DNA from: Actinomycetes bacterium
GTDB lineage: Bacteria > Actinomycetota > Actinomycetes > Mycobacteriales > Pseudonocardiaceae
Direction: 5' to 3'
DNA: 35,616 nucleotides
NCBI GenBank assembly: GCA_021793175.1
Contig: JAJYTH010000006.1
Coordinates: 1 to 35,616, forward strand
How positions within the stretch are numbered: position 1 is the stretch's first letter; every line of letters starts with the position of its first letter. The notes under the pieces are model-generated. The model was not told the origin of the DNA and did no database searches. It was given only the letters and a program-made list of their open reading frames with translations. This document shows positions 16,993 through 25,700 of the stretch, piece by piece. The position numbers and the translations under genes are program-made.

Positions 16993-18857
16993 GCCGCCGG
17001 CCGTTCGCCGAGGTCGAACTGAGTGCGGTGCAGTTCGGCATACCGGCCGCCGTGGGCGAGCAACTCGGAATGAGTGCCGCGTTCCACGATCCGACCGTCC
17101 TCGACGACGAGGATCTGGTCGGCCACCCGCACCGTGGAGAGTCGATGGGCGATGACCAGCGCCGTACGTCCCCGCAACGCGTCGGTCAACGCCTCCGCGA
17201 CCGCGGCCTCGGACTCGGAGTCCAGGTGTGCGGTGGCCTCGTCCAACACCACCACACGCGGGCGCGCGAGCAACAGTCGCGCGATGGTCAACCGTTGCCG
17301 CTCCCCACCGGAGAAGCGGTAGCCGCGTTCACCCACCACGGTGGCCAACCCGTCGGGCAGGCAATGGATGAGTTCATCCAGCCGGGCACGACGCAACACA
17401 TCCCAGATCTCGGTATCGGTGGCCTCGGGCCGCACATAGGTGAGGTTGGCCCGGATGGTGTCGTGGAACAGATGCCCGTCCTGAGTGACGAACCCCACGG
17501 TGGCACGCAGTGCCGCGAACGACATGTCCCGCACATCCACGCCGGACAACCGCACAGCACCGGAATTCACGTCGTACAGTCGCGCCACCAACGAAGCGAT
17601 GGTCGACTTGCCCGCCCCGGACGGCCCGACGAGTGCCACCATCTGTCCGGGCTCAGCACGGAAGCTCACGCCGTGCAGCACCTCTTCCCCACCTCGGGTG
17701 TCGAGAATGGACACTTCTTCGAGGGAGGCGAGTGAGAAGGCGTCCGCCGGAGGATAGGCGAACCGAACGTCGTCGAACTCCACCGACACTTCACCTTCAG
17801 CCAGCGGAGTGGGATCACGACGCTCGGTGAGCATGGGCTTCAGGTCCAGGACCTCGAACACCCGCTCGAACGACACCAGCGCCGTCATGACGTCCACACG
17901 GACGTTCGCCAACGCCGTCAACGGGGTGTAGAGGCGAGTGAGCAGCAACGCCAGCGCAACGACTGTTCCCGCGTCGAGCCTCCCCGTGAGTGCCAGCCAC
18001 CCGCCGAGCCCGTACACCAGAGCCTGAGCCAAAGCGGACACCAACGTGAGACTGGTCATGAACCAGCGGGTCAACATGGCGGTACGCACACCGATGTCCC
18101 GCACCCGGCCCGCCCTCTCGGCGAATTCCTCGGCCTCGACACGCGGTCTGCCGAACAACTTCACCAACGTGGCACCCGGCGCGGAGAACCGTTCGGTCAT
18201 CTGGGTGGTCATGGCGGCGTTGAGCTCGGCCGACTCGTGTTGCAGGGTCGCCATCCGCCTGCCGATCCTCCGCGCGGGCAACACGAACGTCGGCAGCAAC
18301 ACGAGCGCCAGGAGTGTGACCTGCCACGACAGTGTCATCATCACCGCGAGCGAGAGCACCAGCTGAATGACGTTCGTGACCAGGCCCGAGAGCGTCGCCG
18401 TGAACGTCCGCTGCGCGCCGATGACGTCGTTGTTGAGCCTGCTCACCAACGCGCCGGTGCGGCTACGCAGGAAGAACGCGATCGGCATTCGTTGGACGTG
18501 CTCGAACACTGCCTTGCGCAGGTCCAGGATGAGACCCTCACCGATGTGCGCGGACTGCCACCGTTCCGCCAGTCCGAGCGCGGCGTCCACCACGGCGATC
18601 AGCGCGATGATCACGGCCAGCCACACGACGGTCGAGGCGGACTTTCCGTCGACGATGGCGTCGACCACCCGGCCCGCGAGCAAGGGCGTGGTCACGGCCA
18701 GCACGGCCGACACCACCGTGATCAGCAGGAACACCAACAACCGGCGCCAATGCGGGCGGGCGAAGCGAGCCACCCTCCGCACCGTTGCCTTGCGCAGCCC
18801 ACTCGGGGTGTCGGCTGACTGCATCGTTCCCCGCAGCAGCGACCACGTGTTGTCCAT
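16989..18857 (-). CDS. ABC exporter, fused membrane and ATPase domains
   Basis: A 622-aa half-transporter of the multidrug/lipid exporter type. The six-helix membrane domain covers about residues 38-335 (for example LLVFLLITVVSAVLAVTTPL). The ATPase domain has Walker A GPSGAGKST at 411-419, signature FSGGERQR, Walker B VVVLDEAT and the switch His in AHRLST. It should work as a homodimer, or pair with a second half-transporter not present in the window. ATG 18857 follows an AAGGGG sequence about 10 nt upstream. The downstream alpha/beta hydrolase overlaps by 4 nt. Substrate is unknown; the family handles drugs, lipids and siderophore-like molecules. Confidence 0.9.
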   Translation of the reverse strand: MDNTWSLLRGTMQSADTPSGLRKATVRRVARFARPHWRRLLVFLLITVVSAVLAVTTPLLAGRVVDAIVDGKSASTVVWLAVIIALIAVVDAALGLAERWQSAHIGEGLILDLRKAVFEHVQRMPIAFFLRSRTGALVSRLNNDVIGAQRTFTATLSGLVTNVIQLVLSLAVMMTLSWQVTLLALVLLPTFVLPARRIGRRMATLQHESAELNAAMTTQMTERFSAPGATLVKLFGRPRVEAEEFAERAGRVRDIGVRTAMLTRWFMTSLTLVSALAQALVYGLGGWLALTGRLDAGTVVALALLLTRLYTPLTALANVRVDVMTALVSFERVFEVLDLKPMLTERRDPTPLAEGEVSVEFDDVRFAYPPADAFSLASLEEVSILDTRGGEEVLHGVSFRAEPGQMVALVGPSGAGKSTIASLVARLYDVNSGAVRLSGVDVRDMSFAALRATVGFVTQDGHLFHDTIRANLTYVRPEATDTEIWDVLRRARLDELIHCLPDGLATVVGERGYRFSGGERQRLTIARLLLARPRVVVLDEATAHLDSESEAAVAEALTDALRGRTALVIAHRLSTVRVADQILVVEDGRIVERGTHSELLAHGGRYAELHRTQFDLGERPAA

Positions 18858-18997
18858 CCGTCAGCAACCCCTTCCGCGACCTGGCCACGACCGTCCTGTG
18901 TCCGGCGCAACAGCGTCGGCATCACCGCGCTTTCGGATGTATCCTCCGTGCCCTCGTAGATTCTGCCTGCCGCCACCGACATCGTCTGCGGCGTCGG

Positions 18998-19003
18998 TAG
19001 TCT
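18998..19003 (+). promoter_or_regulatory. -10 element, leaderless type
   Basis: TAGTCT fits TANNNT and ends 8 nt before ATG 19012, with no Shine-Dalgarno sequence in between. This supports both the choice of start and a leaderless transcript for the downstream membrane protein gene. Confidence 0.5.
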
Positions 19004-19011
19004 CGGACGCC

Positions 19012-20364
19012 ATGGGGACACGGGAACCGGGGGTCCGACATCGGGTACCGGACGTGCTGGACCGGGCGTGGACGGCGCTGGCGCGGCGGCCGCCGGCCAT
19101 CGACGCTCTCCTCTACCTCGGCTGCGCGGTGTACGCACTGACGCTGGCCCTGACGGACAAACACCTCGGCTACCGTGTGTGGGGCGCCTTCGCCTCCGTC
19201 GGATACACCCTGGCACTGGTCCATGCCTGCTGGCTGCTGCGTACTGCGCGCGCCCCGCGATCACGACTGCGGTCCCGGTGGACGGGCGTGGTCACCGTCG
19301 GCGTCGTGGGCATGCTCGCCCCGTTGGTGACGCTTCTCGTACGACGAGAGTCCCACGGAGGCGACTGGACCGACGTCGAGAACCTGTGGAGCGCACAGCC
19401 CGAGGTATGGGTCATCGAACGCTCGGCGAGCACGCTGCTGGCCACGGGTACGCCCTACCTGGACATCGCCGGCCTCGACCGCGCGCCCCATGTCCACGAC
19501 TACACCCCGTACGGCCCGATCATGGCCGTGTTCGGCCTGCCTCGCGCGTTACTGGGAGGCCATCCGGTCGCCGACATACTCACCGACGCACGTCTGATGT
19601 TTATCCTCGTGGCCGTAGGGTGCGTCGTCGCGAGTCTGCGACTGCTTCGAGTGTCCTCGGTGCCACTGCGAGGGGCGCAGCTCGCGGCCGTGTTCCCGTT
19701 GACGGCGCTGACATCGGCCACAGCGGGCCCCGACCTCGCGATCGTGGGTCTGATCGTGCTGGCCACGGCGCTCGCCGCCACGGACCGTCCGATCTGGTCG
19801 GCGATAGTCTGCGCGCTGGTGGCGAGCGCGAAACTCATCGCGGCACCCGCCGTGGTGGTGCTCGCGTTCGTCGTCGCGGCCCGGCGAGGAGCCCGCGCAC
19901 TGGCCCGCTTCACCACCGTGTTCGTCACCGCCTCACTGGTGGCCACCGTGCCCGTACTGGTGGTGAATCCACGCGCGTTCGTCGAGCACGTGTTCCTGTT
20001 CCCGACCGGTCTCGGGATGGTGACCTCACCCGCCGCGAGCCCGTTGCCGGGACACCTCATCGCCAACACCGGCACCGTCGGCACCGTGATCGCGTTCGTC
20101 GCCCTCGCCGCTGCGGGCCTGGCCATGTTGGTGTGGTTGTTGCGCACACCACCACGCACGGCCGACGACGCGGCTTTGCGAACCGCGGTGGGTCTCGCCG
20201 CCTTCACCATGCTGACGACGGCCACGCGCTTCGGCTACCTCGTGTACGTGTCCGTGCTACTCGGAGCGGTGTTGGTGTTTCGGAGCCGGGCCGAGGCCCC
20301 CCTCGGCGCCGTCGAGCCCGGCTCCGAAACCATCGGAGATCGCGCCCCTCTTACTTCTTCTTGA
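19012..20364 (+). CDS. polytopic membrane protein, probable GT-C/GT87-like glycosyltransferase
   Basis: A 450-aa integral membrane protein with about ten hydrophobic segments, among them ALLYLGCAVYALTLAL, VVTVGVVGMLAPLVTLLV, LMFILVAVGCVVASL and AVVVLAFVVAA. The first extracytoplasmic loop after the second helix pair contains ERSASTLLATGTPYLD and then HDYTPYGPIMAVFGL, the kind of acidic plus YxPYGP pattern seen in polyprenyl-phosphate-mannose-using GT-C enzymes such as DUF2029/GT87 proteins. That function is an inference. The start at ATG 19012 is supported by TAGTCT 8 nt upstream; a much longer open frame to the left is antisense to the ABC exporter. The last 14 bp overlap the convergent HTH gene. 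Confidence 0.68.
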   Translation: MGTREPGVRHRVPDVLDRAWTALARRPPAIDALLYLGCAVYALTLALTDKHLGYRVWGAFASVGYTLALVHACWLLRTARAPRSRLRSRWTGVVTVGVVGMLAPLVTLLVRRESHGGDWTDVENLWSAQPEVWVIERSASTLLATGTPYLDIAGLDRAPHVHDYTPYGPIMAVFGLPRALLGGHPVADILTDARLMFILVAVGCVVASLRLLRVSSVPLRGAQLAAVFPLTALTSATAGPDLAIVGLIVLATALAATDRPIWSAIVCALVASAKLIAAPAVVVLAFVVAARRGARALARFTTVFVTASLVATVPVLVVNPRAFVEHVFLFPTGLGMVTSPAASPLPGHLIANTGTVGTVIAFVALAAAGLAMLVWLLRTPPRTADDAALRTAVGLAAFTMLTTATRFGYLVYVSVLLGAVLVFRSRAEAPLGAVEPGSETIGDRAPLTSS

Positions 20365-20560
20365 CGCGCGTCGCACCGCCTCGGCCTCGCAACTGGACCC
20401 CGGATTCCGAAAGAACCCGGTGAACGAAGCCGTACGAGCGGCCCGTCGCTTCAGCCAAAGCGCGGATGCTCGCCCCCTTCTCGTACTTCTTCTTCAGGTC
20501 AGCGGCCAGCTTCTCGCGCGTGTTTCCGGTGATGCGCGCACCCTTCTTCAGGTCTGCCAC
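20351..20560 (-). CDS. small helix-turn-helix protein, Rv1473A-like
   Basis: A 69-aa basic protein starting at GTG 20560, chosen because GGAAGGTGG lies 6 nt upstream. It contains one compact helix-turn-helix, GASIRALAEATGRSYGFVHRVL (about residues 29-50), followed by a conserved SGVQLRGRGGATR tail and a terminal run of lysines. This short protein is widely conserved in actinobacteria and, as I recall, lies beside an ABC-F gene in mycobacteria (Rv1473A beside Rv1473), as it does here at 20931-22559. A DNA-binding regulatory role is expected; its targets are unknown. The 3' end overlaps the convergent membrane protein gene by 14 bp. Confidence 0.85.
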   Translation of the reverse strand: MADLKKGARITGNTREKLAADLKKKYEKGASIRALAEATGRSYGFVHRVLSESGVQLRGRGGATRVKKK

Positions 20561-20930
20561 GTCAATCCACCTTCCGCCCGTTGATGTTTCGGGCCACATT
20601 CAGCCCCTGCCGTGGCAATGATCGAACACGAAGCCGCGGAATGCCAGACGACAGCGAAAAAACATGCTCGAATGGCACCGAAAACGTCCGATACGGTACT
20701 TGCTGTAGAGAGAACAATGACGGAACGCGTCATCGCGGCCACGGTTGTCTCGGTCGGCCGCACATCACACTCCACCCAAAAGAGTGCTGCAGCACACTAT
20801 CGCGTTCCGGGCATCAACAGGCCTGGTCAGACAGACATTCGTGACTAATTGATCACTGCTTGAGCACACCGGCCCGAGATCGTCAACATGACGTGACGTT
20901 CAACAGTGGATATTTGACAACAACACCCGG
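20561..20930. other. 370-bp noncoding region between ABC-F and HTH genes
   Basis: No reading frame here looks real, and the DNA is visibly less GC-rich than its surroundings. It contains a perfect 12-bp palindrome GTGCTGCAGCAC (20784-20795) and an inverted repeat ATGACG-GAACG-CGTCAT (20717-20733). It should hold the promoter of the HTH gene and the end of the ABC-F transcript. A small RNA or operator is possible; no specific signal proves either. Confidence 0.45.
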
Positions 20931-22559
20931 TCAGGCGAGTTCCACCAGTTCTTGATAATCGTCGGACCACAGATCTTCTGTACCGTCCGGCAGCAAGATC
21001 ACCCGTTCGGGTTGGAGTGCTTCGACCGCTCCGGGATCGTGAGTCACAAGAACCACAGCGCCTTCGTATCGACGCAATGCGTCCAACACCTGCTCACGAC
21101 TCGCCGGATCGAGGTTGTTCGTCGGTTCGTCCAACAACAACACATTCGCCGCGCTCGAGACGAGAGCCGCCAACGCGAGTCGGGTCTTCTCTCCACCCGA
21201 AAGTGTTTTCGCGGGTTGGTCGAGCTGCTCACCACTAAACAAGAACGAGCCGAGCAGGTTCCGCAACTCCTGAGCGCCGGTGTCCGGAGCAAGGTGCCGG
21301 ATGTTCTCCCACACGGTCGCCTCATGGTCCAGGGTCTCGTGTTCCTGGGCGTAATAACCCAGTCGCAGTCCGTGTCCCGGCACCACCTGTCCCGTGTCCG
21401 GCACCTCCAGTCCCGCCAGCAGTCGGAGCAGTGTGGTCTTGCCCGCACCGTTGAGCCCGAGCACGACGACCCGCGAACCACGGTCCACGGCGAGGTCCAC
21501 CCCGGTGAAGATCTCCAAAGACCCGTACGACTTGGACAGGTTCTCCGCCGTCAGCGGTGTACGGCCGCAGGGCGCGGGCGCGGGGAACCGGATGTGCGCG
21601 ACCTTGTCAGCCTGCCGCTCCTCGTCGAGGTTGGCCAGCATCTGCTCGGCCCTGCGCGCCATGTTCTTCGCGGCGACGGCCTTGGTCGCCTTCGCGCCCA
21701 ATTTGGCCGCTTGCTGTTGCAGCGCGGCAGCTTTCTTCTCGGCGTTGGCGCGCTCGCGCCTGCGTCGCTTCTCGTCGGTGGCACGCGCGTCGAGGTAGCG
21801 CTTCCAATTCATGTTGTAGCTGTCGAGTTCGCCACGCGTGGCATCGAGGAACCACACCTTGTTGACCACGTCGTCGAGCAGATCGACGTCGTGACTGATG
21901 ACGACGAGTCCCCCGGTGTGGGCTTTGAGGAAACCCCGCAGCCACGTGATGGAGTCGGCGTCGAGGTGGTTGGTGGGTTCGTCGAGCAGCAGGATGGTCC
22001 CCGACCTTCCCCCGGCGCCTGCCTCCGAGGCGGCGAACAGGATGCGCGCCAGCTCCACGCGGCGCCGCTGACCGCCGGACAGCGTCCGCAGCGGCTGCGG
22101 CAGGACACGGTCCTCCAGCCCCAGGTTGGCGCAGATGCGAGCGGCCTCACTTTCGGCCGCGTACCCACCGAGAGCCGCGAAACGTTCCTCAAGACGCCCG
22201 TAGCGGCGCACGGCCTTGTCCCGTTGGGAGTCGTCCACCAGCTCGGCCATCTCGCTCTGTGCCTTCTCCATGTCGCGCAGCAACACGTCGAGGCCGCGTG
22301 CCGACAGCACCCGGTCTTTGGCGGTGACCGACAGGTCACCCTCCCTCGGGTCCTGGGGTAGGTAGCCGATTTCGGCGGTGTGACTCACCTCGCCCGCGTA
22401 CGGGTCGCCCTCACCCGCGAGCACCCGCAGCGTAGTCGTCTTACCCGCACCGTTGCGTCCGACGAGACCGATACGGTCGCCGGGTTGGACTCGCAACGTG
22501 GTGTCGGACAGCAGGATGCGCGAACCAGCACGCAATTCGAGCCCGGTGGCCGTGATCAC
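20931..22559 (-). CDS. ABC-F family ATP-binding protein
   Basis: A 542-aa soluble protein with two ATPase domains and no membrane segment. Domain 1: Walker A GRNGAGKTT (34-42), signature LSGGQRRR (160-167), Walker B LLLDEPTNHLD. Domain 2: Walker A GLNGAGKTT (368-376), signature LSGGEKTR (453-460), LLLDEPTNNLD. The domains are joined by a long, very basic linker at about 251-320 rich in Arg, Lys and Ala, the ribosome-contacting P-site-tRNA interaction motif of ABC-F proteins. These factors bind the ribosomal E site; some give resistance to 50S-targeting antibiotics and others tune translation. GTG 22559 follows GGAG 7 nt upstream. It is flanked by the small HTH gene and acVLRF1 on the same strand. 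Confidence 0.92.
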   Translation of the reverse strand: MITATGLELRAGSRILLSDTTLRVQPGDRIGLVGRNGAGKTTTLRVLAGEGDPYAGEVSHTAEIGYLPQDPREGDLSVTAKDRVLSARGLDVLLRDMEKAQSEMAELVDDSQRDKAVRRYGRLEERFAALGGYAAESEAARICANLGLEDRVLPQPLRTLSGGQRRRVELARILFAASEAGAGGRSGTILLLDEPTNHLDADSITWLRGFLKAHTGGLVVISHDVDLLDDVVNKVWFLDATRGELDSYNMNWKRYLDARATDEKRRRRERANAEKKAAALQQQAAKLGAKATKAVAAKNMARRAEQMLANLDEERQADKVAHIRFPAPAPCGRTPLTAENLSKSYGSLEIFTGVDLAVDRGSRVVVLGLNGAGKTTLLRLLAGLEVPDTGQVVPGHGLRLGYYAQEHETLDHEATVWENIRHLAPDTGAQELRNLLGSFLFSGEQLDQPAKTLSGGEKTRLALAALVSSAANVLLLDEPTNNLDPASREQVLDALRRYEGAVVLVTHDPGAVEALQPERVILLPDGTEDLWSDDYQELVELA

Positions 22560-22700
22560 TGAGAAACTCCGTGGTGTGTGGACATAGTGGTCGGGAAGCG
22601 GTTACACACGACAGCGCCAGGCGCGCCTACTCCAGTCGTACGACCACGCCACCCAGTGTAGGGTCCGGTGTCCAGTCACTTTCGTCGATGGTGGGCCCGC

Positions 22701-23369
22701 TCACCGAATCACGACCTCGACAAAACGGACCCTTTCAGCGGCCTCGTCCAACACGGAACGGCGTGGCTCGGCCACGTCGAGTACACGCGGTTCCGCCTTG
22801 GCGAACAGATCCCCCAGCCGATGGTCCTGACGCAGCTCGTCGAGTGCTCTGCGGTCGCCCCCGAGCACGACGGCATCGAGCTCCGCGACACGACCGCCCA
22901 GCACGTCGACGGCATCGTCCGCGGCGGCACGCAACGCCTGCCGCGCCTGTCCGCTGCGACGTCGCGCGAAACGCTGCTGCGACCATCCGCCTGCCGCACT
23001 ACGACCGTGCACCAGGTGACGGTCGGTGCGGGATGCGACGACGCGTCCTTCCTCGGCCACTCCCACGCTGTGCGCTCCGAGACGCACCAGCAACAGGCCG
23101 ATGCGGCGAGGTTTGCACACGTGCTCGACCAGCACGTCCACAGCCAGCCCGTCGTGTCTGGTGTCCGGTTCGACGGGCAGCGGCTCGAACGGCACCGTGA
23201 CCGTGGCAACGACCCCGTTGCCGCCGCGGACCCGGACCTGTCGAGGAGACAGGTCCGTGTGCTCCACACCGTCGTTGCGATCGGCGAAGCGGTCGAACCA
23301 CCGCTCCAGCCGCTCGGGTTCCACCTCGACGGCCGTTCCGCCACCCGGTGCCTGCCGCTTACGCGCCAT
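22701..23369 (-). CDS. acVLRF1 family peptidyl-tRNA hydrolase
   Basis: A 222-aa protein of the eRF1-like VLRF1 superfamily, actinobacterial branch. The diagnostic block SAAGGWSQQRFARRRSGQ lies around residues 125-142; the Gln of the GGxSQQRF loop corresponds to the catalytic Gln used by eukaryotic Vms1/ANKZF1 to cleave peptidyl-tRNA. The N-terminus (about 9-35) is a leader of the form VEVEPERLERWFDRFADRN, and a LDAVVLGGDRRALDEL segment follows the active loop. Established for relatives: release of nascent chains from stalled ribosomes. ATG 23369 has GGAG 5 nt upstream. Its neighbour is an ABC-F protein, which also acts on ribosomes. Confidence 0.83.
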   Translation of the reverse strand: MARKRQAPGGGTAVEVEPERLERWFDRFADRNDGVEHTDLSPRQVRVRGGNGVVATVTVPFEPLPVEPDTRHDGLAVDVLVEHVCKPRRIGLLLVRLGAHSVGVAEEGRVVASRTDRHLVHGRSAAGGWSQQRFARRRSGQARQALRAAADDAVDVLGGRVAELDAVVLGGDRRALDELRQDHRLGDLFAKAEPRVLDVAEPRRSVLDEAAERVRFVEVVIR

Positions 23370-23462
23370 CCACACTCCGATCGTTCCGCGCCTTTATGCG
23401 CCGAGATTACGCTGCCCACCCGAAGAACGAAGCCAAGTGAAGCCGAGTACAGCCGGAGTACA

Positions 23463-23501
23463 CAGCCGTGGTCAGAGCACCGAGGGTTCCGACCACGGCT
23501 G
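23463..23501 (-). terminator. stem-loop overlapping the dGTPase stop codon
   Basis: Perfect 11-bp arms CAGCCGTGGTC (23463-23473) and GACCACGGCTG (23491-23501) enclose a 17-nt loop and include the stop codon of the dGTPase gene (23472-23474). No T tract follows. It may terminate or stabilise the dGTPase transcript before the acVLRF1 gene. Confidence 0.45.
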
Positions 23502-25046
23502 AGCTGAGCGGCCGGAGATGGCGTCCAGCATGGCCGCGGCCTGCCGGTCGGTGAGCGAGGCCACGAAGTCGATCACCGCCCTGCCCCGGGCCAGCGACCG
23601 CACGGCGTCGGCTCCCCTCACCGGTTCCCCGGTGGCGCCGACCAGCAGCTCCGGTGCGTGCTCGGCGAGTTCGGAGTACTCCTCCTGCGCGAGCTCGACG
23701 AGGTCGTGGAGTCTGCGCGGCAACCGGGACACCTCTTCCCGGTCGGTCAACCACGCGTCCAAGGCATCCACGAGCGTCACGATGAGGCTCGCCTGCCCGC
23801 GTTGGTGTAGCGCAAGATCCGGTCGCTGCAACACGAAACGCTTGTGCACGAACTTCAGCACCTGCACCTCGTGCCACTGCGCGGGCTGGAGCGTGACGTG
23901 ACCAGTGCGCGGAGAGGGCGACGGGGTGACGACCACACCGTCCACCAGCCGCGCGGTCCAGCCCGCCGAGAACCTGGCCGTGGCCTGTTCGGCCTCCACC
24001 GAACCGTCGAAGGGAATGCCCAGCAGCTCGTCCACGAGCTGGGCCCGCACCCGGGCGACCGCCTCGGCGAACGCGTCCGAATCGGTGATCCAGGAGTCCT
24101 TCGTGTGCAGGTGCCGACGCAAGCTCTCCAACGAACGGCCCGGCCTGCGGTGCTGGTCGACGAGCTCGGCCTCGGGCAGCGCGGCCAGTTCGGCCCTGCG
24201 CGAGAGCCAGTGGCCCAGCTCCGTCGCCACCTCCGCGTGTTGGAGTACGCCGATGCGATGGAAGTCCTGCAGGTCGTGGATGGCGTAGGCGATGTCGTCG
24301 GCGAGGTCCATCACCGACGCCTCCACCGTCTGCTGCCAATAGTCGATCTTGTCGGCGAAGGGTGCCCGGCAGGCCTCCAGTTCGGCCAGCTCGGTGGAGT
24401 AGGCGGAGAACTTCGCCGATCCCGAGCCGGGTGCCTGCGGCGGTTCTGCGGCACCGCGTGGGGGAACGGGCAGTTCGGAAGGATGGGGGCGCGGGCAGTG
24501 CAGGCGGGCCCAGGGGTACTTCAACAGCGAGGCCCGGGTGGCGGCCGTGAGGTTCAGACCGCGTGGCACCGGACCGCCCACCTCGGTGGTCGTGACGATC
24601 CGGAACGTCTGGGCGTTGCCCTCGAACCCGTCGGCCAAGCCGTAGCGGTGGCGAGCGATGCGATCGAGCACCTGTTCCCCGAGGTGGCCGAACGGTGGGT
24701 GCCCGAGGTCGTGACCGAGTGCCGCGGCTTCCGCGACATCCGGTTCGCAGCCACCGAGCTCGGCGACGAGCGCGGCGGAGTCCTCGGCGGACGAGATGCG
24801 TTCGGCGATCACCCTCGCCACCTGGGCGACCTTGAGACTGTGGGTCAGACGGTTGTGCAGGAGCGCGGAACCGCCCGCGCTGACCACCTGCGTCACCCCG
24901 GCCAGCCGAGCGAAGAACGGCGAGGCCACCAACCGGTCGCGGTCGGCGCGGAACGGGCTGGCCGCCAACTCCGCGAACCCACCTGTCTCCGCCGCGGCGT
25001 CCCGACGCCTGGCGCGGGGGTCGGGTCGGCTCTCCACGCTCACCAT
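23472..25046 (-). CDS. dgt: deoxyguanosinetriphosphate triphosphohydrolase-like HD-domain protein
   Basis: A 524-aa HD-superfamily enzyme that splits dGTP, and often other dNTPs, to the nucleoside and triphosphate, trimming dNTP pools. Metal-site motifs are HNRLTHSLK (H64, H69), GHDLGHPPFGH (H112-D113, H116) and a later DLADDIAYAIHDLQD carrying the distal Asp. The GFEGNAQTFRI block is typical of the family. ATG 25046 is chosen because TACCGT (25053-25058, minus strand) lies 6 nt upstream with no ribosome site, as for a leaderless mRNA; GTG 25043 and GTG 25052 are alternatives. A class Ic ribonucleotide reductase is encoded about 11 kb away, so dNTP synthesis and removal genes share this region. 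Confidence 0.9.
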   Translation of the reverse strand: MVSVESRPDPRARRRDAAAETGGFAELAASPFRADRDRLVASPFFARLAGVTQVVSAGGSALLHNRLTHSLKVAQVARVIAERISSAEDSAALVAELGGCEPDVAEAAALGHDLGHPPFGHLGEQVLDRIARHRYGLADGFEGNAQTFRIVTTTEVGGPVPRGLNLTAATRASLLKYPWARLHCPRPHPSELPVPPRGAAEPPQAPGSGSAKFSAYSTELAELEACRAPFADKIDYWQQTVEASVMDLADDIAYAIHDLQDFHRIGVLQHAEVATELGHWLSRRAELAALPEAELVDQHRRPGRSLESLRRHLHTKDSWITDSDAFAEAVARVRAQLVDELLGIPFDGSVEAEQATARFSAGWTARLVDGVVVTPSPSPRTGHVTLQPAQWHEVQVLKFVHKRFVLQRPDLALHQRGQASLIVTLVDALDAWLTDREEVSRLPRRLHDLVELAQEEYSELAEHAPELLVGATGEPVRGADAVRSLARGRAVIDFVASLTDRQAAAMLDAISGRSAQPWSEPSVL

Positions 25047-25052
25047 GCCCAC

Positions 25053-25058
25053 ACGGTA
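25053..25058 (-). promoter_or_regulatory. -10 element of the dGTPase gene, leaderless type
   Basis: On the minus strand TACCGT fits TANNNT and ends 6 nt before ATG 25046. No Shine-Dalgarno sequence is present, which suits initiation on an mRNA that begins at the start codon. Confidence 0.42.
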
Positions 25059-25663
25059 CGTGAGTCACCACTCCATCGGGACCACATCACACGGTCACGA
25101 AGCATCACGGTCGGTCACCCTTGGGCGGCACGAAGCCGAACGCCGGTCCCGCCGAGTCCTGTGCGAATCATGTGACCGTCGTACGGCTCCCGACCACCGA
25201 TCAACGCGCGTCTCAGCACGCTCGGCGCCTCACCGAGGAAGACGGGTGAGGCGAACATCACCACCGGCCACACGAGCCCCGAGCAGCTGCCCGTTTGCGC
25301 CGAACCCCGCGTCCGACACCGGCCACCGAGCGGCTCCCCGCCAATGGCGGAAAACGCACCGCGGCCGCGCTCACCACCGGTCAATACCGACCGTACGAAG
25401 TGACGGTCATCAGCAGGACAGAGGACGAGGGAACATCGCTTCCGAACAGCGCGAACGGCACGCACGACGGACCGCCGAGGATGCGGTACACCCACTGTCG
25501 ACAGAACGTGAGTCGATCGACCACCCGACCAGCCACCGTGTCGCAGGCAGCCGGCCAGAGCTGCTCCATAACCCGATCCACTCCATGTACTGACTGAATG
25601 ACCGACCACCCACATCGCAATTGCCTTGCACAGCAACGAAATCCTTCTTCCTGAAAAAGATTG
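25059..25663. other. about 600 bp without a supported gene, left edge of the decayed island
   Basis: No frame on either strand has convincing protein-like sequence, and no start with a ribosome site was found. Short patches such as VVMFASPVFLGEAPSVL on the minus strand (about 25210-25270) resemble flavodoxin-type sequence but stop short in all directions. The stretch probably holds the upstream region of the regulator gene at 25701 and possibly gene remnants. Confidence 0.4.
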
Positions 25664-25692
25664 TTGCGATAATCGCAAGACGACACTACGGT
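25664..25692 (+). promoter_or_regulatory. promoter and operator of the XRE-TetR regulator gene
   Basis: A -35 candidate TTGCGA (25664-25669) and -10 candidate TACGGT (25687-25692) are separated by exactly 17 nt. A perfect palindrome TTGCGATAATCGCAA (25664-25678) overlaps the -35 element, an arrangement typical of an autorepressed TetR-family gene. The -10 ends 8 nt before the expected start codon at 25701, as in the other leaderless-type genes of this window. Confidence 0.6.
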
Positions 25693-25700
25693 CGTTCCGC

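Noticed and set aside
18367-19011. Open frame upstream of the membrane protein gene
   Set aside because: It is antisense to the ABC exporter; the -10 element and first hydrophobic segment support ATG 19012.
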